From Chrysochromulina parva (taxonomy: Eukaryota; Haptophyta; Prymnesiales; Chrysochromulinaceae): a DNA stretch of 28,367 bases. A program made the position numbers and the translations under genes. The notes below the pieces were generated by a model. The model saw only the letters and a list, made by a program, of their open reading frames with translations. It searched no databases and was not told the origin of the DNA. Where the stretch lies: assembly GCA_002887195.1 (NCBI GenBank), contig PJAB01000379.1, positions 1-28,367 on the forward strand. The letters run 5' to 3'. Positions 22,951 through 28,367 of this stretch are shown here, piece by piece (position 1 is the stretch's first letter; every line of letters starts with the position of its first letter).

Positions 22951-25722
22951 ATGGTCGCAATGCGATCGCCGCCTTTAGGGACGGCGCCCACCTTCCGTGC
23001 CGTGCGCACCGACGCGGAGTTGGACGGCATGGCGTCTGCGCTGCCGCCTTTCCGGCCGGCGATGCCCGCGGTGAAGAGCTTCCGTCCTCCTTCCGCCAAA
23101 ACGGACATTGAGCATTTCGAGACCCGTCTCATGCAGATGCAGTCGCCGCGCACTACCACGCTCCTTACTGGGCTGCCGATGCCTGCGTTAACTCGGCGGC
23201 CGACATCGATCGCGGCCGTGGATGTATCCGCCCCGTCGAAGATCATGAGCGCTCACCATCTCGCTAAGAAGAAGCTCTACCCACCTTCCATCGTGGCCGA
23301 AAAGGTCATCATGCAGGGTGACCCTTGCCCGCCGCTGCGCACTGCGTACCTCATGTCCGTGTACGATGGCAACCAGGACGGCAAACTGACGCAGGACGAG
23401 CTGGACGTCCTCCTCCGTGACCTGCAGGGCTCCACACGCGTCCTCAATGAGCTCCGCTATGCATGGAGTGTCGTCGGAACCGCGGCTCTAGCCGCACGAC
23501 CAGCTGCTGCACCAGCCTACACCGGCAGCGGCGCCAGTGGAGCGTCGTCGTCGGCATCAGCCTCGAACAAGACTCCGATACCCACCTCCGCATCGGCGGT
23601 CGATCTTGCGCCCTCGGCGGCCAGCAGAGCATCAATGAACGAGCCCGTCGACGACGACGAGAATGAGGCCGTCCAAGGGGCTGTCAAGAGCGGTCGTTTG
23701 ACCGCGCCGCCGCCGCCGCCCACCGCTCCCGCGTCGATACCGTCAGACGGCAAGGCAAGGTACGACGCGCCTAGGCACGATGTGCAGGCGTCAAGAGATG
23801 AGCCGGGTCGCCAAGCCACCGCCCTCGCCGCCCCTTCCGCTGCGAACACCATCGCCGCCCTCACCCCTCGCTCACACGCTGAGGAAGAACGCCAGTCGGT
23901 GACCTCCACGACCCACTTGCAGCCGCGTCGGCGCGAGGAAGCACCCCAGCCGCCGCCGCGCCGCGCACCGCAGGGTCCATCTCGCGTCTCGCCGGTGCCG
24001 ATGCAGGGCGGTTACACCATGCATGCAGGAACCACGAAGCGAGCGGCGCAAGCGGCGACCTCTCTGCCTGCTGATGAACAGGTGATGGCCTCTGATGGCC
24101 ACCGATTGCCACTGATTGCCAAAGCACGCGGCGCATGCGGCGCATGTAGCGCACTCTCTGCCTTCTGATGAGCAGGTGATAGCCACTGACGGCCACTGAT
24201 GCCGTCTGATGGCCGCTGATGGCCTCTGATGCCGTCTGATGGCCACTGATGGCCACTGATGACCACTGATGGCCTCTTATCCCACTGATAAACGCTGATG
24301 AATTCTGGTTAACGCTGATTGCATCTGATATGGCAGGTTGCCAGCCTGCGAGCCATCGAGATGCGAAAGCGTGTCAAGGAGATGCTGCTGCACAAGGCAC
24401 AGCGCGTCATCGACACGTTCAACGAGTGGGACAAAGACCATTCGCTCACGGTCGACATCGAAGAGTTCCGAGGCGCCATGGGCGCGCTCGGCGTGACCGA
24501 TCCGAATGAGATCCACACCCTGTGGGAAGCACTCGACGCGGACGGTACCGGCGAGATAGCGTATCACGAGCTACTTGCCGCGGTCGACCCACACCGGGCA
24601 GCTCCCGGCAAGGCGTCCCTCGAGGCGCTCGATCCGAACAATAAGCAGCATCGGTGGAAGTACGGTCACCACGAGGCAGAGAGCGCCGGAAGAGACATCG
24701 AACGGAACGGCATCCGCGACGTCGGCTACAACGAGGATGTGCGCGTCAAGTCCGAGGTGGCCGAACGAGTCTTCCAGCAAGGGCTGCGAAACGATGCAGT
24801 CGACCCGAACGCCAAGTTCAAGCCGAAACAGCGGCCAGTCGCCCACTTGCCTGGCCTGGCCGAGCACATGGGGCAGGCTGGCGTGTCCAGCTTCCGGGAC
24901 GGCCTACGCGAGGCGCTCCAATCGATGGCAACGACGCGTGTCATCGACGTCTTCCGTTCATGGGATGTGGACGACTGTGGTACGGTCAGCTACAAAGAGT
25001 TCGCGGCGGCCGTGACGACGATGGGCGTCAAGGCGAGTAGCGAGGAGATGCATGAGATGTTTGCCCAGTTCGACACGGACGGCAACGGCTCTATCGACTA
25101 CAAGGAGCTCGAGAAGGCGCTCAAGCCGACGGGGAGGCACAAGGAGAAGGGAACAAAGGCCTTCGTCCCACCTCCTAGCAACGTACCAGCTGTGGGTCGG
25201 CATGCACCACCAGTCAAGGCGCCTGCGAGCCTGGCGAGTAAGGCGAAGAAGAGCAAGCTTAGCCAACTCGGACTCGGCGGCTCCCAGCTGGACGGCCTCG
25301 CCATGCTGCGCGACGTCGTGTGCCACAAGGCTTCCCGCGTCCTCGAGACGTTCAAGGAGTGGGACACAGACCGGAGTGGCACGATCACGTACAAGGAGTT
25401 CAGCAAAGCGATGGCTGGCATGGGGATCACAGTCGGCGAGAATGTACAAGAACTCTGGAACACGATCGACGCCGACGGCACGGGCGAGATTGCGTACCAC
25501 GAGCTTCTCGCGGCGCTCAACCCGCGCGCCGCAGCCTCCGGCGCAACCGAAGATGCTCTCGACCCGAACAATCAGCGCAAAGCCTTCAAGTACGGCAAGC
25601 AGCAGGCCGACGATGCCGCGAAGCTCATCGAGCGTGATAGCGGCATCCGTGACGAGGACTTTGAGACGGCCGAGAAGAGGCGCAACATGGCGCGCAACCC
25701 GGACTTTTTCCGCCGGACGTAG
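22951..25722 (+). CDS. Seven-EF-hand calcium-binding protein (two exons, ~838 aa)
   Basis: Exon 1 is 22951-24081 (377 aa) and exon 2 is 24337-25722 (461 aa), phase 0. ATG 22951 has G at -3 and +4. One EF-hand lies in exon 1 (loop DGNQDGKLTQDE, 139-150). Exon 2 has three pairs: loops at 409 (DKDHSLTVDIEE), 444 (DADGTGEIAYHE), 587 (DVDDCGTVSYKE), 623 (DTDGNGSIDYKE), 720 (DTDRSGTITYKE) and 755 (DADGTGEIAYHE). All keep acidic residues at loop positions 1 and 12; the loop at 409 has Ser at position 5 and is probably weaker. The region after each of two pairs repeats ALDPNN..KYG...IR, so the pairs arose by internal duplication. Exon 1 is mostly Pro/Ala/Ser-rich disorder. Role: calcium sensor, perhaps cytoskeletal or flagellar (inference). 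Confidence 0.88.
24060..24336 (+). repeat. TGATGGCC/TGATTGCC minisatellite intron with duplicated exon end
   Basis: The intron is 24082-24336 (255 nt). The exon end plus donor (24060-24090, CTCTCTGCC...GATGAACAG/GTGATGGCC) recurs, diverged, at 24154-24184, offset by 94 bp; the second copy has an in-frame stop, so only the first can be the coding end. Degenerate 8-11-bp TGATGGCC(A/T)C units fill 24082-24120 and 24176-24300. Near the acceptor is CTGATTGCATCTGAT (24315-24329), also found almost exactly in the sulfatase array. Confidence 0.82.
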
Positions 25723-26056
25723 CGTTGTCGTGGGCATCTACTCCGAACGGACCCTCAAACCCCTTTTTGTCTGACGTACATGAGCCCCGCATTCGAGTGC
25801 ATCTGGGTGTTCTCTGACTGGGTGGAGGCGGGGGAGGGCGAGAGTGCTGTGTAAGAGGCGTCGTGTCATGTCAGCGAGGTCAGACCGGTCGCGACACGGT
25901 CGTAGGCCGGATCGGATCTAATGCAATAGAGGCGCGTTCGTAAGTTTGCACGAAATCGAATGCACAATGCACCAGACTGGCAGTCAACCATCTACGCTGT
26001 ACAGCTGTACACCTTACCCAAACGCATACCGGACCCGGCGCCGTTTTCCGCCCGCC
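25723..26056. other. Convergent intergenic region, no gene seen
   Basis: This 334-bp stretch separates the EF-hand stop (25722, plus) from the F-box/ankyrin stop (26057, minus). I find no coding, RNA or repeat feature in it. Confidence 0.55.
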
Positions 26057-27061
26057 CTAAGCAGGTACAGGTAGCGGCACGCCTTGCTCGTGCAGCCACT
26101 GCACCGTGTCGAGATGGCCACGCAGAGCAGCGTGGTGGATGGGCTGATCTCCATTGCTGTCCGCCACGACGAGCGACACCCCTTGCTCGTGCAGCCACTG
26201 CACCACGGCGAGATGGCCGCGCCGAGCAGCGCAGTGAATGGGCTGCCGACCATTTTCGGCCGCCACGGTGAGCGAAACACCTTGCTCGTGCAGCCACTGC
26301 ACTGTGGCAAGATGGCCACGCAGGGCAGCGCAGAGAATGGGCTGCTCGCCATTGTTGGCCGCCACAGTGAGCGACACACCTTGCTCGTGCAGCCACTGCA
26401 GTGTGGCGAGATGGCCACGCATTGCTGCGTGGTGGATGGGCTGATCTCGATGAACAGTGCCCTCTACGACGAGCGACACCCCTTGCTTGTGCAGCCACTG
26501 CACCACGGCGAGTTGGTCACGCCGAGCAGCGTGGTGGATGGGCTGCCGACCTTTGTAGCCCGCCCCAGTGAGCGGCACGCCTTGCTCGTGCAGCCACTGC
26601 ACCACGGCGAGATGGCCGTGCAGAGCAGCGCAGTGGATGGGCTGATCGCCAAAGTTGTCTGCCACGAGGAGTGGCGCCCCTTGCTCGTGCAGCCACTGCA
26701 CAACAGACAAGTGGCCTCGGGCTGCGGCGATTGACATGCAGCCTGTCTCGCTCCACGGGCACGGCGGCTCTTGATGCACACGAAGCCACTGCAGCATGGC
26801 AAGGTCGCCTCGCTCAGCGGTCCCCTTGCACCACGCCTCACTCGGTTCGATGTTGCCCATGCCCAGCGCCCACTTGACCCGAGATGCCGAAGCCACGATG
26901 AGGGTGGTCCAGAGAGGTCCGTCCTGCTTCTGGTTAGCCTTGGCACGCTCTGTGCATGCGGGCCACATCCGCGTGCATGTGAGCGCCACCGGCAGCAAGT
27001 CGTGAATCGGCACCCTTGCGACGATGGCACGGACGAGGTCGTCATCAATAAGGTCAAGCAA
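26057..27061 (-). CDS. F-box/ankyrin-repeat protein (5' exon unresolved)
   Basis: The open frame gives at least 334 codons. Its N-terminus (LLDLIDDDLVRAIVARVPIHDLLPVALTCTRMW) resembles an F-box, a Skp1-binding motif of SCF ubiquitin ligases. After a linker there are seven ankyrin units with the near-identical core GHLAVVQWLHEQG and QPIHHAA, most 33 residues apart. The fifth to seventh units are very similar at DNA level. The frame has no ATG before the F-box: it opens after a stop at 27118 and its first ATG is inside the F-box end. CTCGACAG at 27069-27062 could be an acceptor for a short upstream exon. Ankyrin/F-box proteins select substrates for ubiquitination; this role is inferred. It is head-to-head with the sulfatase. 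Confidence 0.78.
   Translation of the reverse strand: MLDLIDDDLVRAIVARVPIHDLLPVALTCTRMWPACTERAKANQKQDGPLWTTLIVASASRVKWALGMGNIEPSEAWCKGTAERGDLAMLQWLRVHQEPPCPWSETGCMSIAAARGHLSVVQWLHEQGAPLLVADNFGDQPIHCAALHGHLAVVQWLHEQGVPLTGAGYKGRQPIHHAARRDQLAVVQWLHKQGVSLVVEGTVHRDQPIHHAAMRGHLATLQWLHEQGVSLTVAANNGEQPILCAALRGHLATVQWLHEQGVSLTVAAENGRQPIHCAARRGHLAVVQWLHEQGVSLVVADSNGDQPIHHAALRGHLDTVQWLHEQGVPLPVPA
26060..26760 (-). repeat. Near-identical ~99-bp ankyrin-coding tandem repeats
   Basis: The phrase GCTCGTGCAGCCACTGCAC (plus-strand view) recurs about every 99 bp from 26085 to 26690, with one unit slightly longer (about 105 bp). The repeats also keep the opposite strand open, which produces a long antisense frame that is not a gene. 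Confidence 0.85.
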
Positions 27062-27358
27062 CTGTCGAGCAAGTCGAGAGCGGGCAGGGGGAAGGGGGTC
27101 GTGAGACGGTCTATATCATTTTGTCCGGCTGACGGACGAGTACCATGCTCCTGCTTAGTGCGGGTCCTGTCTGACCGACGACATTTATACAAGCGTTTCT
27201 TTCCCTATTTACATGCATCAAAAACGTCAGTTTCGTGTCACGTTGCATGCAAAAAGTTGCCAAAGAAAGCGTTTTGTGCCAACCCCTTGTGCGTTGTGCC
27301 CTTCACAGCCAATAATCGACCTTCACATGCACACTTCACAAGCCCCAACACGCCCGAG

Positions 27359-28367
27359 ATGGTCGCGCCACCCAACCTTCTATTCACCATGGCGGATCAG
27401 CTGCGCTGGGATTCGCAATCCTACGCCGATGCTGCATCGCCCGTACGCACACCCGCCCTGGATCGCATCGCTTCAGAAGGAGTGCGCGTGCGCTTTTCAT
27501 GGTCCTCTACGCCCACTTGCACCCCCGCTCGTGCGGCTCTGCTGACCGGCCGGCGTCCTTGGGGCCACGGCATGCTCGGGTATGGTGACGTCGCCGAGCA
27601 CTACCCGCTCGTCTTCCCGCAGTTGCTGCGGGACGCGGGCTACATCACCGCGTCGCTGGGAAAGGATCACTTTGGGTGGAACGCCACGTCCGACTCAGGC
27701 ATTGCGCACGGGTACGACCGCACCGTGCTGTACGATGGGCTGGGCCGTTGGGACCCGTCGGCGAGACCATGGCCATGGAACGGCGAGTACGACGACTACG
27801 ACCGTTGGTTTGCCCAGCAGATGCCTGGACAGGACCCATCCGCCACGCTTGACCCGCTGGACGGTGATGGTTGGAACGGTTGGCATGGCAAGGCCTTTGT
27901 GTACGAGGAGCGACTGCATCCGACCGCATGGCTCGGCGCTCAGGCTGTCGCCTTCCTCAAGGCGCATGACCCGTCTGGCCAGCCTTTCCTGCTCAAGGTG
28001 TCCTTCCACCGCCCTCATTCGCCCTACGACCCGCCGCAACGCCTGCTTGACCAAGTGCCCACGACGGCGCTGCGCCCGATGGTGCGGTGCGCGACCTTCA
28101 GCGGCGCAAGCGTCCACGGCGCGATCTCCAGCGGTGCGAGCAGCTGCTGGAGCACTCGGTTTCGAGGCAATGCGAGCCTCGGCGACCCTCCTGGGTGTGA
28201 AGTCTCCGCGGACGCGTGGTGTGGCGCCATGCCGGAGGAGGAGGCGACGTTGGGCCGGCGCTGAGTCTGATTGCATGCTGATTGCCTCCCTCATCAGGTG
28301 TGGCGCCATGCCGGAGGAGGAGGCGGCGTTGGGCCGGCGCTGAGTCTGATTGCATGCTGATTGCCTC
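27359..28367 (+). CDS. Sulfatase (N-terminal part; 3' end beyond window)
   Basis: ATG 27359 has G at -3 and +4. Exon 1 runs to 28218. The start LLFTMADQLRWD is the metal-binding N-terminal strand of sulfatases. CTPARAALLTGRR at residues 54-66 is the formylglycine signature C-x-P-x-R; Cys54 would be converted to the catalytic formylglycine. GKDHFGW and SFHRPHSPYDPP follow, as in choline-sulfatase-like and related arylsulfatases. The reading frame reaches DAWCGAMPEEEATLGRR and then meets a stop unless the tandem array from 28219 is spliced out (donor GTGTGG after GCG-TG). The enzyme would hydrolyse sulfate esters, but no signal peptide is seen at this start. The rest of the catalytic domain lies right of the window. 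Confidence 0.82.
28218..28367 (+). repeat. 79-bp tandem array of exon start plus CTGATTGC spacer in the sulfatase gene
   Basis: Copy 1 begins at 28218 and copy 2 at 28297, differing at one visible base (GCGACG versus GCGGCG). Each has about 43 bases of coding sequence (GTGTGGCGCCATGCCGGAGG onward) followed by about 36 bases ending in GATTGCCTCCCTCATCAG. The window ends inside copy 2. The 79-nt interval 28219-28297 has GT at its start and CAG at its end. Confidence 0.88.

Noticed and set aside
24180..24300. Possible CRISPR-like array of TGATGGCC units
   Set aside because: The units are contiguous 8-11-mers with no unique spacers, they lie in a eukaryotic intron, and no cas genes are present.
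26084..26734. 216-codon plus-strand frame of repeats
   Set aside because: It is the mirror of the 99-bp ankyrin repeats; a period divisible by three keeps it open. It has no independent signal.
28218..28367. Sulfatase as a true pseudogene stopped at 28262
   Set aside because: The TGA lies inside a tandem unit with GT and CAG at its borders, and two other introns in the window have the same design, so splicing is the better reading. The truncated window prevents proof.

Overview
The window looks like a gene-dense, GC-rich piece of nuclear DNA from a unicellular eukaryote. I think a microalga of haptophyte or related type is most likely, but no marker gene fixes the lineage. The evidence is spliceosomal introns (67 to about 255 nt) that join clear protein families in frame, Kozak-type starts, and no operons or Shine-Dalgarno sites. 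The protein set is typical of algae: ankyrin proteins, a WD40 propeller, a DOT1-type methyltransferase, a multi-EF-hand protein, a P450, a sulfatase and an F-box/ankyrin protein. Introns were placed by eye from reading frame and GT/AG signals.

Layout. (1) 1-2694, minus: 898 codons of a large ankyrin protein whose C-terminus runs off the left edge. (2) 3147-10987, plus: a seven-exon gene for a ~2,304-residue protein, with helical repeats at the N-terminus and a SecA-like two-lobe ATPase at the C-terminus. (3) 11583-12863, plus: single-exon WD40 protein. (4) 13331-14170, minus: single-exon ankyrin protein. (5) 14379-15227, minus: two-exon nitroreductase-like protein. (6) 15355-18051, minus: chromodomain + SKICH-like + DOT1-like methyltransferase, four exons. 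(7) 18221-18841, plus: small HAD-fold protein. (8) 19028-19879, minus: membrane protein. (9) 20235-22145, plus: multi-pass membrane domain fused to a P450. (10) 22951-25722, plus: seven-EF-hand protein, two exons. (11) 26057-about 27061, minus: F-box/ankyrin protein, 5' end unresolved. (12) 27359 to the right edge, plus: sulfatase, truncated by the window. Four gene pairs are head-to-head with short shared promoters (2694/3147, 18051/18221, 19879/20235, ~27061/27359).

The most unusual signal is in the introns. Five introns in four unrelated genes carry a direct duplication of the adjoining exon, and four of these five contain a short sense-oriented repeat family built on TGATTGCCTC / TGATGGCCTC. 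In three of them (67-nt intron at 9933-9999, 16748-16869 minus, 28219 onward) the intron is a tandem copy of the first bases of the downstream exon, which begin with GT, plus a ~36-41 nt spacer ending in CAG. This is what recent intron birth by tandem duplication or an introner-like element would leave behind. An identical 18-base intron 3' end, GATTGCCTCCCTCATCAG, occurs in the DOT1-like gene and in the sulfatase gene.

I see no shared pathway linking the genes. They read as ordinary neighbours in a compact genome.
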